Positions 43,373-51,856 of a DNA stretch of 64,000 nt are shown here, in pieces (positions within the stretch are counted from its first letter, which is position 1; each line of letters starts with the position of its first letter). The position numbers and the translations under genes were made by a program. The notes below the pieces were generated by a model. That model ran no database searches, was not told the origin of the DNA, and saw nothing but the letters and a program-made list of their open reading frames with translations. This DNA is from Rhizobium sp. Root483D2 (GTDB taxonomy: Bacteria > Pseudomonadota > Alphaproteobacteria > Rhizobiales > Rhizobiaceae), in the NCBI RefSeq assembly GCF_001426685.1, contig NZ_LMFB01000041.1, forward strand, positions 35,537 through 99,536, in the 5' to 3' direction.

Positions 43373-44908
43373 CTAAGCGAAGCTTTTGCGGCGGCGCTCG
43401 ACGGCCGGGGCATCCTCGATGGCCGGGATGCTCTGAAGGACGCGCTTTGACGGCAGAATGGCGATCGCCTCGGTGCCTTCGCGCAGTTTTGAGCGCAGAA
43501 TGAAGTCGCCATTGTGCTTGGCAAGGATCGCCTGAACGATAGGCAGGCCAAGCCCCGTTCCCTGTTCGGCGCTCTTGATGGCAATCGAGCCCTGGCCGAA
43601 GGCCGACAGCACGACGGGGATTTCGTCCTCCGGAATGCCGGGGCCGTTGTCCTTGATGGACAGATACTGGCCACCGCCAGCCGTCCAGCCGACCTTCACC
43701 GAAATCTCGCCGCCCGACGGCGTGAACTTCACCGCATTCGACAATAGGTTCAATACGACCTGGCGCATCGCCTTTTCGTCAACCCAGACCGACGGCATGC
43801 CATATTCGAACTGTTCGGTGATGCTGATATTCTTGGTGCGGGCGCGCAGTTGCACCATGCCGATACAATCCTCGGTGATCTCGACCAGATGGATGGCCTC
43901 TTCGTTGAGATCATACTTGCCGGCCTCGATACGCGAGAGGTCGAGGATTTCATTGATGAGATCGAGCAGGTGCTGGCCTGAGCGATGGATATCGCCGGTA
44001 TATTCCTTGTAGATCGGATTGTTGAGCGGCCCGAGCACTTCCGTCGACATCACCTCGGAAAAGCCGAGAATGGCATTCAGCGGCGTGCGCAGTTCATGCG
44101 ACATGGAGGCGAGGAAGCGCGATTTTGCCATATTGGCTTCCTCGGCGCGGCGGCGGGCCTCATCCGACATCGACTTGGCAACTTCGAGTTCGGCGATCAG
44201 ATCGTCCTTTTCCGACTGGACAGAGAGGATATGCACATTGCCGCGATGCATGCGGTTGGTCATGAAGACGAGGAAGAGCAGCAATGTCAGGAGCACGACG
44301 GTCAGCGAGAAATAGCCGGAATTGCCGGTTTTGAAGGTCAGGCCGCTCAGCGCGGCAATGACCGGCACAAAGGTGAAGAGCAGGGCATTGCGCAGCAGAA
44401 ACGTGCCCATGGCCGTGGCCGCGAGCGCAATCAGCAGCACGGCGGCTTTGTAGATGCCGAAATTGGTTTCGCCGCAGCTATCGCAATCCTGAAAGACGAA
44501 TGCCGCCCAGCAGAAGCCGATGACAATCTGGGCAAACAGGAAACGGCTGCGCCAGTAGGACACCTTGTCTGCTGCGATTTCCACCGCCTTTGCCCGGCGC
44601 GCGATCAGAATGCCGATGGCATTCACGCATAAGGCCGCAATTCCCCAGGGGAGAATATCGAGCTGTTGCGACAGGTAGATGCCGATGCCGGTGACCACGA
44701 TGATGAAGAGCGGCATGGCGGCTGCGCCGTGCAGCATGGTATCGACGTGAAGACCGAGCATCTCCTTGTCGAAGCCGGAGGCATTGGAGGGGCCGGCCTG
44801 CAGGCGTTCACGGGTCGTGCGCACAGCTTTGGACACCGCAGTGTTGCGGTGGCTGCGCGATTTATCGACGATATTCTTGTCGGCCGATGTGCTGACGCCC
44901 TTACTCAT
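43373..44908 (-). CDS. Membrane sensor histidine kinase (PleC/PdhS-like core)
   Basis: A 511-residue sensor kinase. Residues ~1-60 are cytoplasmic and charged; ~60-240 contain about six membrane helices (PLFIIVVTGIGIYLSQQLDI); a linker coiled coil follows (SEKDDLIAELEVAKSMSDEA). The kinase core is intact: phospho-His in MSHELRTPLNAILGFSE, N box HLLDLINEILDLSRIEAGKY/VVLNLLSNAVKFTP, G1 IKDNGPGIPEDEI, G2 GTGLGLPIV. The HxELRTPLNAIxGFSE type is that of PleC/PdhS/DivL kinases. No receiver or response regulator gene is adjacent, so its partner is unknown. The chosen start (ATGAGTAAGGG) avoids an upstream frame with no membrane context. Confidence 0.88.
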   Translation of the reverse strand: MSKGVSTSADKNIVDKSRSHRNTAVSKAVRTTRERLQAGPSNASGFDKEMLGLHVDTMLHGAAAMPLFIIVVTGIGIYLSQQLDILPWGIAALCVNAIGILIARRAKAVEIAADKVSYWRSRFLFAQIVIGFCWAAFVFQDCDSCGETNFGIYKAAVLLIALAATAMGTFLLRNALLFTFVPVIAALSGLTFKTGNSGYFSLTVVLLTLLLFLVFMTNRMHRGNVHILSVQSEKDDLIAELEVAKSMSDEARRRAEEANMAKSRFLASMSHELRTPLNAILGFSEVMSTEVLGPLNNPIYKEYTGDIHRSGQHLLDLINEILDLSRIEAGKYDLNEEAIHLVEITEDCIGMVQLRARTKNISITEQFEYGMPSVWVDEKAMRQVVLNLLSNAVKFTPSGGEISVKVGWTAGGGQYLSIKDNGPGIPEDEIPVVLSAFGQGSIAIKSAEQGTGLGLPIVQAILAKHNGDFILRSKLREGTEAIAILPSKRVLQSIPAIEDAPAVERRRKSFA

Positions 44909-45059
44909 GATCTCATACGCGTTAACGGAATCCGTTGAACTGTAAGGGGGAATCCTTAAGAAGTTGCTGCGATGTCCTGGTTTTTCATCGGATATGTCCC
45001 GGTATGAATCGAATTGGCAATGTCGCAAGGGTAGGTCACAAGGGTAGCTCACAACTGTC

Positions 45060-45656
45060 ATGAAGCGCGTATTCCTGATCATCCGCGACCTGCTCCTGAC
45101 CGCGCTGATCCTTTTGTTCGTGGGGCTTGTGGCGGTGCGGCTCGAGGCGCCGCAGGAGGCCTTGTCCGGCCGCGTGCGGGTTGTCGATGGCGATACGCTG
45201 GTGCTTGACGGCCAGCGTATCCGGCTGGTGGGGATCGATGCGCCGGAATTGCGGCAGGTCTGCCGGCGAAACCAGCAGGAATGGCCCTGCGGCGGCGCGG
45301 CCAGAACCTATCTTGCAAACCTGATCGGCAATGCCCAGGCAACCTGCGATGCCGAGGGCAGCGATCGATATCAACGGCTTCTTGCCGTCTGCCGGGTCGA
45401 AAACCGCAGCCTCAACGCGGCGATGGTCGATGGCGGTTATGCCGTGGCATTCGGGGATTACGAGAGCGAGGAAACCGTTGCCCGGCAAAAGCGGCTCGGA
45501 ATTTGGGACGGCACGTTCGACGCACCGCGCACATGGCGCCAGACGCATGGTGGAATGGACGAGATGCCCCATATTCCGGAGGGATGGCTGGGCAAGCTTG
45601 TGTCACGGATCGGCGAGGGGATCGGGACTGTAATGTCAAAGGTATGGCATGAGTGA
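45060..45656 (+). CDS. Membrane-anchored thermonuclease (SNase) family protein
   Basis: A 198-residue nuclease of staphylococcal nuclease fold: N-terminal TM (LLLTALILLFVGLVAVRL) and then VVDGDTLVLDGQRIRLVGID (metal Asp, Arg), APELRQ (Glu) and DRYQRLLAVC (second Arg). Key residues of SNase catalysis are all visible, so it is probably active at the envelope side. Two cysteines in CRRNQQEWPCGG may be bridged. It is divergent from the histidine kinase, 151 bp away; the start lacks a good ribosome site. It overlaps the next gene by 8 bp. Confidence 0.85.
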   Translation: MKRVFLIIRDLLLTALILLFVGLVAVRLEAPQEALSGRVRVVDGDTLVLDGQRIRLVGIDAPELRQVCRRNQQEWPCGGAARTYLANLIGNAQATCDAEGSDRYQRLLAVCRVENRSLNAAMVDGGYAVAFGDYESEETVARQKRLGIWDGTFDAPRTWRQTHGGMDEMPHIPEGWLGKLVSRIGEGIGTVMSKVWHE

Positions 45657-46308
45657 CGGCCGGGAGGATGGACGTGACGGGCAGGCGGATGGGCTGGACG
45701 GCCTGCGGGCGGCGATTTCAGCCTGCCGGATCTGCCGCGATGCGCCGGTACGGGGGCCTGACGACCGCCTGCCGCACGAACCACGCCCGGTCGCCGTGAT
45801 CTCATCGGCAGCCCGCATCCTGATCTCCGGCCAGGCGCCCGGACTGCGCGTCCACGAAAGCGGTCTGCCGTTCAACGACGCGTCGGGCGACCGGCTGCGG
45901 CAGTGGCTCGGTGTTGACCGCGATACGTTCTATGATCGCAACCTCTTTGCCATCGTGCCGATGGGTTTCTGTTTTCCGGGGTATGACGCGCATGGCAGCG
46001 ACCTGCCGCCGCGCCGGGAATGCGCGCCGCGCTGGCGCCGCGAAGTGGTGGATGCCATGCCGCAGATCGAACTCGTGCTCGCCATCGGCCAATATGCGCA
46101 GGGCTGGCATCTGGGTGAGCGGCAGGCCCGCACCATGACCGAAACCGTGCGCAACTGGCGCGCGCATCTTGGGTCCAATACCGGGCCGCCGGTTTTGGCT
46201 CTGCCGCATCCAAGCTGGCGCAATACCGGCTGGCTGAAGAAAAATCCTTGGTTTGCCGAGGATGTCCTACCGGTACTGCGGGAGCGAGTGGAAAAATTGA
46301 TAATCTGA
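45649..46308 (+). CDS. Uracil-DNA glycosylase family protein
   Basis: A 219-residue protein of the uracil-DNA-glycosylase-like superfamily: N-terminal CRIC region (AISACRICRDAP), ILISGQAPGLRVHESGLPFN with the water-activating segment, SGDRLRQWLGV, and C-terminal motif ALPHPSWRNTGWLKKNPWF. Probable role: base excision, or a related nucleic-acid reaction; lesion specificity cannot be read. It overlaps the thermonuclease gene by 8 bp, so the two are likely co-transcribed. Confidence 0.82.
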   Translation: MSDGREDGRDGQADGLDGLRAAISACRICRDAPVRGPDDRLPHEPRPVAVISSAARILISGQAPGLRVHESGLPFNDASGDRLRQWLGVDRDTFYDRNLFAIVPMGFCFPGYDAHGSDLPPRRECAPRWRREVVDAMPQIELVLAIGQYAQGWHLGERQARTMTETVRNWRAHLGSNTGPPVLALPHPSWRNTGWLKKNPWFAEDVLPVLRERVEKLII

Positions 46309-46348
46309 AACAATTTTCTTTCATTTGCTGAATTTGACGCTATAGAGA

Positions 46349-46359
46349 GAATAATATTC
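46349..46359. promoter_or_regulatory. Palindrome upstream of the Lrp gene
   Basis: GAATA-A-TATTC, a perfect 11-bp palindrome 14 bp before the ATG. Lrp/AsnC proteins often bind AT-rich dyads near their own start, so autoregulation is possible. Confidence 0.4.
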
Positions 46360-46373
46360 GAAGGGGTGTCTTT

Positions 46374-46862
46374 ATGGATCGTCTTGACCGCAAAATCCTG
46401 CGCCTGTTGCAGGAGGATTCCACGCTCGCCGTTGCTGACCTGGCTAAAAAGGTCGGCTTGTCCACCACGCCCTGCTGGCGCCGCATCCAGAAGATGGAAG
46501 AGGATGGCGTGATCCGGGGCCGTGTGGCGCTTCTCGATCCGGCGAAGGTCAATACGAAAGTCACGGTCTTCGTGTCGATCCGCACCAACACCCATTCGAT
46601 CGAATGGCTGAAGCGCTTTTCCGAAGTGGTTGGCGAGTTTCCGGAAGTGGTCGAATTCTACCGCATGAGCGGCGATGTCGATTATCTCCTGCGCGTCGTC
46701 GTGCCCGACATTGCCGCCTATGACGCCTTTTACAAGCGGCTGATCACCAAGATCGAAATCCGCGACGTTTCATCGGTCTTTGCGATGGAGCAGATCAAAT
46801 ATACCACGCAGCTGCCGCTGGACTACATGGTGATCGACCAGGCGAAGTCCAGCGAGGACTGA
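46374..46862 (+). CDS. Lrp/AsnC family transcriptional regulator
   Basis: A 162-residue DNA-binding regulator. Residues ~1-60 are the winged helix-turn-helix (LDRKILRLLQEDSTLAVADL, KKVGLSTTPCWRRIQKME); the C-terminal half is the RAM ligand domain (VVEFYRMSGDVDYLLRVVVP, IRDVSSVFAMEQIKYTTQLP). Both are complete. In this family, an amino acid effector binds the RAM domain and oligomers wrap DNA. No divergent target gene lies next to it; it converges on a dehydrogenase. Confidence 0.92.
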   Translation: MDRLDRKILRLLQEDSTLAVADLAKKVGLSTTPCWRRIQKMEEDGVIRGRVALLDPAKVNTKVTVFVSIRTNTHSIEWLKRFSEVVGEFPEVVEFYRMSGDVDYLLRVVVPDIAAYDAFYKRLITKIEIRDVSSVFAMEQIKYTTQLPLDYMVIDQAKSSED

Positions 46863-46910
46863 GACCGGGCGTCATGCTCAAGTTTGAAAACGCTATTGCC
46901 AAATCCCGTC

Positions 46911-46933
46911 ATTCCTGTGCTTGTCACAGGAAT
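46911..46933. repeat. Palindromic intergenic repeat at the Lrp/dehydrogenase junction
   Basis: ATTCCTGTG and CACAGGAAT form a perfect 9-bp stem with a 5-base loop, preceded by CCCGTC and followed by CCAGTC. This CCCGTCATTCCTGTG...CAGGAATCC form is typical of dispersed rhizobial repeats. No copy elsewhere in the window was spotted. Confidence 0.6.
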
Positions 46934-47092
46934 CCAGTCAGCTCAAGTCCTTGAGTTGAAAGACTCTTTTGGCCTGACGGACGTCGGGTCATTATGTCCC
47001 CTGACACAAGGACGAGGATGAGGAGGAAGGGTTGGCTCTCAGCAGTCAACCTGCCGGGGCTTGTCGACATGCTGCGCTCCGCTGAACGGTCC

Positions 47093-47965
47093 CTATTTAC
47101 TTTCCAGCCGCGCCAGAAGCGACGACGTGTCCCAGCGCTTGCCGCCCATGTCCTGCACATCGGCGTAGAACTGATCGACGAGTGCCGTGACCGGCAGTTT
47201 TGCGCCGTTGCTGCGGGCTTCGGTCAGGACGATGCCGAGGTCCTTGCGCATCCAATCGACGGCGAAGCCGAAATCGTATTGGCCTGCGTTCATCGTCTTG
47301 TGCCGGTTTTCCATCTGCCAGGAGCCGGCGGCGCCCTTGGAAATCACCTCGATAACCTTCTCGATGTCCAGACCGGCCCGTTTGCCGAAATGGATGCCTT
47401 CGGCAAGACCCTGGACGAGGCCGGCGATGCAGATCTGGTTGACCATCTTGGTCAGCTGGCCGGAGCCTGCCGGGCCCATCAGGCCGACCATGCGGGCATA
47501 GGCGTCGATGATGGGTTTGGCGCGCTCGAACACGGCGGGATCGCCGCCGCACATCACCGTCAGCACACCGTTTTCAGCACCCGCCTGGCCGCCGGAGACG
47601 GGCGCGTCGATGAAATGGGCGCTGCGGGCGGTGGCGGCCGCATCAAGTTCGCGGGCGACCTCGGCGGAGGCCGTGGTATTGTCGATAAAAATGGCGCCGG
47701 CCTTCAGCGTTTCGAAGGCGCCGCCCTTGCCCGTCGTCACCGAGCGCAGGTCATCGTCATTGCCGACGCAGCAGAACACGAAATCGGCGCCTTCCGCCGC
47801 TTCGGCCGGTGTCGCAGCCGCGCGTCCGCCAAATTGCGCCGCCCATTTTTCGGATTTCGCGGCCGTGCGGTTATAGACTGTCAGCGCATGACCGCCCTTG
47901 ACCTTGAGGTGACCGGCCATCGGATATCCCATGACGCCAAGACCAATGAACGCGACATTTGCCAT
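47093..47965 (-). CDS. NAD(P)-dependent beta-hydroxyacid dehydrogenase
   Basis: A 290-residue protein of the 3-hydroxyisobutyrate/tartronate-semialdehyde reductase family: Rossmann motif GLGVMGYPMAGHL, NRTAAKSEKW after strand 2, substrate loop DAPVSGGQAGAENGVLTVMC and catalytic Lys in SGQLTKMVNQICIAG. It oxidises or reduces a beta-hydroxyacid/aldehyde pair; the exact substrate is not readable (glyoxylate, tartronate and methylmalonate semialdehydes are candidates). It stands alone and converges with the Lrp gene. Confidence 0.88.
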   Translation of the reverse strand: MANVAFIGLGVMGYPMAGHLKVKGGHALTVYNRTAAKSEKWAAQFGGRAAATPAEAAEGADFVFCCVGNDDDLRSVTTGKGGAFETLKAGAIFIDNTTASAEVARELDAAATARSAHFIDAPVSGGQAGAENGVLTVMCGGDPAVFERAKPIIDAYARMVGLMGPAGSGQLTKMVNQICIAGLVQGLAEGIHFGKRAGLDIEKVIEVISKGAAGSWQMENRHKTMNAGQYDFGFAVDWMRKDLGIVLTEARSNGAKLPVTALVDQFYADVQDMGGKRWDTSSLLARLESK

Positions 47966-48140
47966 TCGAAAACTCCTGAAATTCCATTTCTCCGAGACTT
48001 AGCCGATGCGGATCAGGCGGGGAAGGGCCGTTGTGATCGCGGCCAGTCAAAAGCGGTTTCGAAACGGTTTTGCGGCAAAAGCAAATCCGCCACGTCAAAT
48101 TTTGCCGTAATCCGCCCATTCTGAATATTTATAATGTCGA

Positions 48141-48156
48141 TAGAATTTATAGATTG
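48141..48156. promoter_or_regulatory. AT-rich motif shared by the two SsuA-type genes
   Basis: TAGAATTTATAGATTG here, 65 bp before the orphan binding-protein gene, and TAGAGTTTAT...TAGATTG at 20574-20598 upstream of ssuA. The halves match while the spacing differs by about nine bases. It could be a sulfur-regulator site or a coincidence of AT-rich promoters. Confidence 0.3.
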
Positions 48157-48221
48157 ATCCATCCTTGGTTTCGAAGGCCCTGCTGGACAGCCGGGCAGGC
48201 ACGACAGGAGAGGTCACGTTG

Positions 48222-49193
48222 ATGTTTACCCGCAGACAGACATTGTCACTTTTGAGCGCGGCCGCAGCGGTCGCAGTCCTGCCCTCGACCCGCAGCGCCT
48301 CGGCTGCCGAGCCGCTCAAGGAACTGCGCTTCGGCTGGCAGAAGAATGGCGTTCTGGCGCTCGCCAAGGGCACTGGTGCCCTGGAGAAGCGCTTTGCCGA
48401 TCGCGGCATTACGGTGACCTGGGCGGAATTCTCCTCCGGCCCGCCGCTGCTGGAGGCGCTTGGCGCTGGCGCGATCGATTTTGGCCCGACCGGCGACGTG
48501 CCGCCGCTCTTTGCCCAGGCGGCTGGCGGCAACCTGCTCTATGCCGGCACCTATAAGGGATCATCGGCAGGGTCAGCTATTCTGGTGCACAAGGATTCGC
48601 CATTTCAGACGGTCGCCGACCTCAAGGGCAAGCGCGTCGCCTTCAAGCGGGGCTCGAGCGCCCATAATTTTACCGTCAAGGCGCTGCGCAAATCTGGTCT
48701 TGGCATTACCGACATCGAGGCTGCCGACCTCTCGCCCTCGGATGCGGCCGCAGCCTTTGCCAGCCGGCAGATCGACGCATGGTCGATCTGGGATCCGTAT
48801 TTCGCTGTGGCGGAAAAGGACCCGAACACGCGGGTGCTGACCACGGCCGAGGGGATCGTTGAATCCTGGAGCTACTTCCTCAGCAATGGCGACTTTGCCG
48901 CCAACCATGGCGACGTGCTGGGCGACATTCTCGACGAACTGGCAAAGGTCGGGGCGGCTGCGCAGAACGATCTTGACGGCACGGTTGCGGCGCTTTCGAA
49001 GATCACAGGCGTACCGGAGGAGATCCAGCGCGTGGTGCTGACGCGCAAGGATTTCAGTCTTGCGGATGTGTCCACGCTCGGCCCGGATGCGGCCGCCTAC
49101 CAGCAGGCGCTGGCCGACGAGTTCTTCCAGCTGCAGATCATTCCGAAAAAGCTGACGGTCAGCGATATCATCTGGAAGGGCCGGGCAAGCTGA
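48222..49193 (+). CDS. Orphan sulfonate-type substrate-binding protein (SsuA-like)
   Basis: A 323-residue paralog of the SsuA at 19530-20498: FTRRQTLSLLSAAAAVAVLP signal (cleavage near ASAAE), FGWQKNGVLALAKG, TWAEFSSGPPLLEALG, GPTGDVPPLFAQAAGG, FKRGSSAHNFTVKALRKSGL and AFASRQIDAWSIWDPYFAVA. It shares all family blocks but differs in detail in the ligand region. AGGAGAGG is upstream. No permease or ATPase lies near it, so it probably uses the SsuBC at 17663-19376 or another transporter. Ligand likely an organosulfur compound. Confidence 0.85.
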   Translation: MFTRRQTLSLLSAAAAVAVLPSTRSASAAEPLKELRFGWQKNGVLALAKGTGALEKRFADRGITVTWAEFSSGPPLLEALGAGAIDFGPTGDVPPLFAQAAGGNLLYAGTYKGSSAGSAILVHKDSPFQTVADLKGKRVAFKRGSSAHNFTVKALRKSGLGITDIEAADLSPSDAAAAFASRQIDAWSIWDPYFAVAEKDPNTRVLTTAEGIVESWSYFLSNGDFAANHGDVLGDILDELAKVGAAAQNDLDGTVAALSKITGVPEEIQRVVLTRKDFSLADVSTLGPDAAAYQQALADEFFQLQIIPKKLTVSDIIWKGRAS

Positions 49194-49267
49194 GACGGCG
49201 CGCGGCCGTCAGCCACACTCCGGCATCCCTGCCTCGGGTTTAATGCCGGGATTGATGCTGATGCAGC

Positions 49268-49287
49268 GACCCGGCCTGCGCCGGGTC
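49268..49287. repeat. Hairpin after the orphan binding-protein gene
   Basis: GACCCGG and CCGGGTC form a perfect 7-bp stem with a 6-base loop in the 277-bp gap before the GFA gene. It is followed by an A-rich rather than T-rich run. It could end transcripts weakly; otherwise the gap has no recognised content. Confidence 0.5.
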
Positions 49288-49470
49288 GAAAAAATCTTTT
49301 GATACAACGGCTTGGATTGACTTGGTCATAGCAGATGCGTCGAAAATGACGACGATCCCTGGAGATTGCTTCTAACCGGTGCTTGAAGACGGGCGTTTGC
49401 GCCGTATGTCCCCCCGGGGCAGACGTATCGCGGCTGCCGTATTCCTGTTGATCTTCGGAAGGACAATTCC

Positions 49471-49851
49471 ATGGCCGATCGTCTGAACGCTTCGTGCCGC
49501 TGCGGCGGTGTCAAATTTTCAATTCCGGTGGAATCCGCCGGAGTGTTCTGCTGTCATTGCGGCGATTGCCGCAAGGCGCATGGCAATTACATGGCGGTAA
49601 TTGGTGCGCCGCGCGACGATGTCCAGTTCGAGGCCGACGGCACCCTGCAATGGTACGGCTATTCCGACAAGGCCAGGCGCGGGTTCTGCTCGACCTGCGG
49701 CAGCCGGCTTTTGAAGGACAATATCGGAACCGACCTCCTGATGGTCTCGGCCGGCGTCATCGATGGCGATACCGGCAAGCAGATCGTCAAGAACATCCTG
49801 ACGGAGTTCAAGGGCGACTGGTACGAGCTGCCGGAGGTTCACGGCGCCTGA
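49471..49851 (+). CDS. GFA (CENP-V/Gfa) family zinc protein
   Basis: A 126-residue protein with the two zinc-binding Cys clusters of the family: CRCGGVKFSI and FCCHCGDCRKAHG near the N-terminus and FCSTCGSRLL in the middle. Named for Gfa, a glutathione-formaldehyde-activating enzyme; most members have unknown chemistry. GAAGGA is seven bases upstream. It converges with the methyltransferase gene, 9 bp apart. Confidence 0.87.
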   Translation: MADRLNASCRCGGVKFSIPVESAGVFCCHCGDCRKAHGNYMAVIGAPRDDVQFEADGTLQWYGYSDKARRGFCSTCGSRLLKDNIGTDLLMVSAGVIDGDTGKQIVKNILTEFKGDWYELPEVHGA

Positions 49852-49860
49852 GCGCCGTCC

Positions 49861-50673
49861 TCAGCGCAGTCTTGCGATCACCAGATGACCTGCGATCGGC
49901 TCGCCTTCTTCCTTGCGCACGGTGATATCCGTGAGCTCGACGATATCGAAGCCGATCGCATCGAGCCTTTCGCGTACATAGGTTTCGGCATGGGCGAAAC
50001 GCTGGTTCGGACCGACCATGAAGCTGCGGCCGGCAAAGGTGTCCGCAGGCAAGGTCTCGCTTGAAAAGATGAACAGGCCACCCGCATTCATATTCTCGGC
50101 GGCGCCGAAAAACAGGGCTTCGAGCGCGCCGAGATAGGGCAGCACGTCGGTCGCGGTAACGAGATCGAAGGGCTCATCGTCATTGTCTTCGAGAAAATCG
50201 ACGACCTCGGCCACATAGAGCGTCTCGTAGACGTCCTTTTCATGGGCGATCTCGACCATGTTTTCCGACAGGTCGATGCCGGTAATATCCTCGGCCATGT
50301 CGCGCAGGGCGCTGCCGGTGAGGCCCGTGCCGCAGCCGAGATCGAGCACACGCGCAAACGGGCCGAGGTTGAGCGCCTGCAACCTTTGCCGCACCAGCAT
50401 CGGCACGTGGTAGTCGAGCTGTTCGACCAGAACATCCTCGAACACATCGGCATGCTGATCAAAGAGCGTGGCGACATAGGCATCGGGCGCCTTGTCGGGC
50501 GTTTCCCCGCGCCCCATCGAGGCAATCCGGACGGCAGCGCCGCCGTGATCGTCGGGGTCGATCGCGAGAACTTCTTCATAGGCTTTGACAGCCGCCTCGA
50601 CGTCGCCGGACTTTTCCAGGGCGAGCGCGCGGTTATAGGCTTCGGCGAGGGCTTCTTCATCGATCTTCTGCAT
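49861..50673 (-). CDS. TPR-containing class I SAM-dependent methyltransferase
   Basis: A 270-residue protein. Residues ~1-45 form a TPR-like helical hairpin (LAEAYNRALALEKSGDVEAA, AYEEVLAIDPDDHGGAA); then comes a methyltransferase domain with motif I VLDLGCGTGLTGSALR, acidic loop GIDLSENMVEIAHEK, and motif FDLVTATDVLPYLG. The last third has the C-terminal strands (GGLFIFSSETLP). Substrate unknown. The start at 50673 (MQKIDEE) is preferred over upstream ATGs, as the longer N-terminus is Arg/Lys-poor and non-homologous; no clear ribosome site was seen. Confidence 0.82.
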   Translation of the reverse strand: MQKIDEEALAEAYNRALALEKSGDVEAAVKAYEEVLAIDPDDHGGAAVRIASMGRGETPDKAPDAYVATLFDQHADVFEDVLVEQLDYHVPMLVRQRLQALNLGPFARVLDLGCGTGLTGSALRDMAEDITGIDLSENMVEIAHEKDVYETLYVAEVVDFLEDNDDEPFDLVTATDVLPYLGALEALFFGAAENMNAGGLFIFSSETLPADTFAGRSFMVGPNQRFAHAETYVRERLDAIGFDIVELTDITVRKEEGEPIAGHLVIARLR

Positions 50674-50839
50674 GGCGGCGTGTTTACGGCGCAGATCGGC
50701 GTTTGGCAATGAAAAACCCGCAAAGTAGGGCATTCTGGCGCTCAAAACAGGTGCGCTGATGGCATGTGCAGGATTTCTTGATTGTGATCTTTGCTGGCTG
50801 CTGGTCTTATCGCGCCTCCATGGACATGAGGAGACGACA

Positions 50840-51544
50840 ATGACGGATCAAAAGGTTGCAATCATCACGGCAGGCGGATCGGGCATGGGCGCCGTTTCGG
50901 CGCGCCGGCTGGCGGCGGAAGGGTATCATGTCGCCATCCTCTCCTCGTCCGGAAAGGGTGAAGCCCTGGCGCAGGAACTCGGTGGCATCGGTGTGACCGG
51001 CTCGAACCAGTCGAATGACGATCTGAAGCGCCTGGTGGATGCGGCCCATGACAAATGGGGCAGGGTGGATGCGCTGGTTAATTCCGCCGGCCACGGCCCG
51101 CGTGCTCCTGTGCTCGATCTGAGCGACGACGACTGGCACAAGGGCATGGAGGTCTATTTCCTCAACGTCGTGCGGCCCACCCGGCTGGTGACGCCGATCA
51201 TGCTGGAGCAGAAATCCGGCAGCATCGTCAATATCTCCACCTATGCCACCTTCGAGCCCGACCCGCTGTTTCCGACATCCGGCGTTTTTCGCGCCGGGTT
51301 GACGGCGTTCACCAAGCTTTTTTCCGACAAATATGCCGGCGACAATATCCGCATGAACAATGTCCTGCCGGGCTTCATCGACAGCCTGCCTGCGACTGAA
51401 GAGCGGCGCCTGCGCATTCCCATGGGCCGTTACGGCACATCGGAAGAGGTGGCCGAGCTGGTGGCGCTTCTGGCGACCGACCGCGGCGGCTACATTACCG
51501 GCCAGAACATCCGCATCGACGGCGGCATTACACGGTCGGTCTGA
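50840..51544 (+). CDS. Short-chain dehydrogenase/reductase without the usual YxxxK
   Basis: A 234-residue SDR: cofactor motif AGGSGMGAVSARRLAAEG (TGxxxGxG-like), NSAGHG (N-A-G motif), the substrate-side Ser in VNISTYATFE, C-terminal GYITGQNIRIDGGITRS. Where the catalytic Tyr-x-x-x-Lys is expected, the sequence reads PTSGVFRAGLTAFTK, so Tyr is replaced by Ser and Lys by Arg. Either another residue does the job or this member is not a normal oxidoreductase. AGGAGACG lies upstream. Conserved relatives with the same VFRAGL segment appear to exist, which argues against a sequencing error. Confidence 0.82.
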   Translation: MTDQKVAIITAGGSGMGAVSARRLAAEGYHVAILSSSGKGEALAQELGGIGVTGSNQSNDDLKRLVDAAHDKWGRVDALVNSAGHGPRAPVLDLSDDDWHKGMEVYFLNVVRPTRLVTPIMLEQKSGSIVNISTYATFEPDPLFPTSGVFRAGLTAFTKLFSDKYAGDNIRMNNVLPGFIDSLPATEERRLRIPMGRYGTSEEVAELVALLATDRGGYITGQNIRIDGGITRSV

Positions 51545-51589
51545 TTGTACTCAGAGCGCGGGTTGTACTCAGGGCGCGGGGCGGGGGCA

Positions 51590-51856
51590 TCAATTGATGA
51601 TGAACTCGCCCTTGAGCGCACGCCAGTCGGTGGCCGAAATCAGTCTGCGGTGGACATAGCGCACCGAGTGCAGCGGCCCTTCCAGCTTTTCCTGCCAGAA
51701 TTTGAGAAAGCTTTTCATTTCCGGAAATTCTGGCGCCAGGTCGTAGTGCTGCCAGATATAGGTTTGCAGGAAAGCCGGATGATCGGGCATCCGGTACAGA
51801 ATCTGGGCCGTCGTCAGGCCATAACCCTTGAGCTGCAGTTCCATTTCGTTCGTCAT
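51590..51856 (-). CDS. usg: Usg-like family protein
   Basis: An 88-residue protein of the Usg family: MTNEMELQLKGYGLTTAQIL, PDHPAFLQTYIWQHYDLAPE, then VRYVHRRLISATDWRALKGE. Strongly conserved in Rhizobiales, with no biochemical function established. GAGG seven bases upstream supports the start at 51856 over one seven codons earlier. It is monocistronic, converging with the SDR gene. Confidence 0.87.
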   Translation of the reverse strand: MTNEMELQLKGYGLTTAQILYRMPDHPAFLQTYIWQHYDLAPEFPEMKSFLKFWQEKLEGPLHSVRYVHRRLISATDWRALKGEFIIN

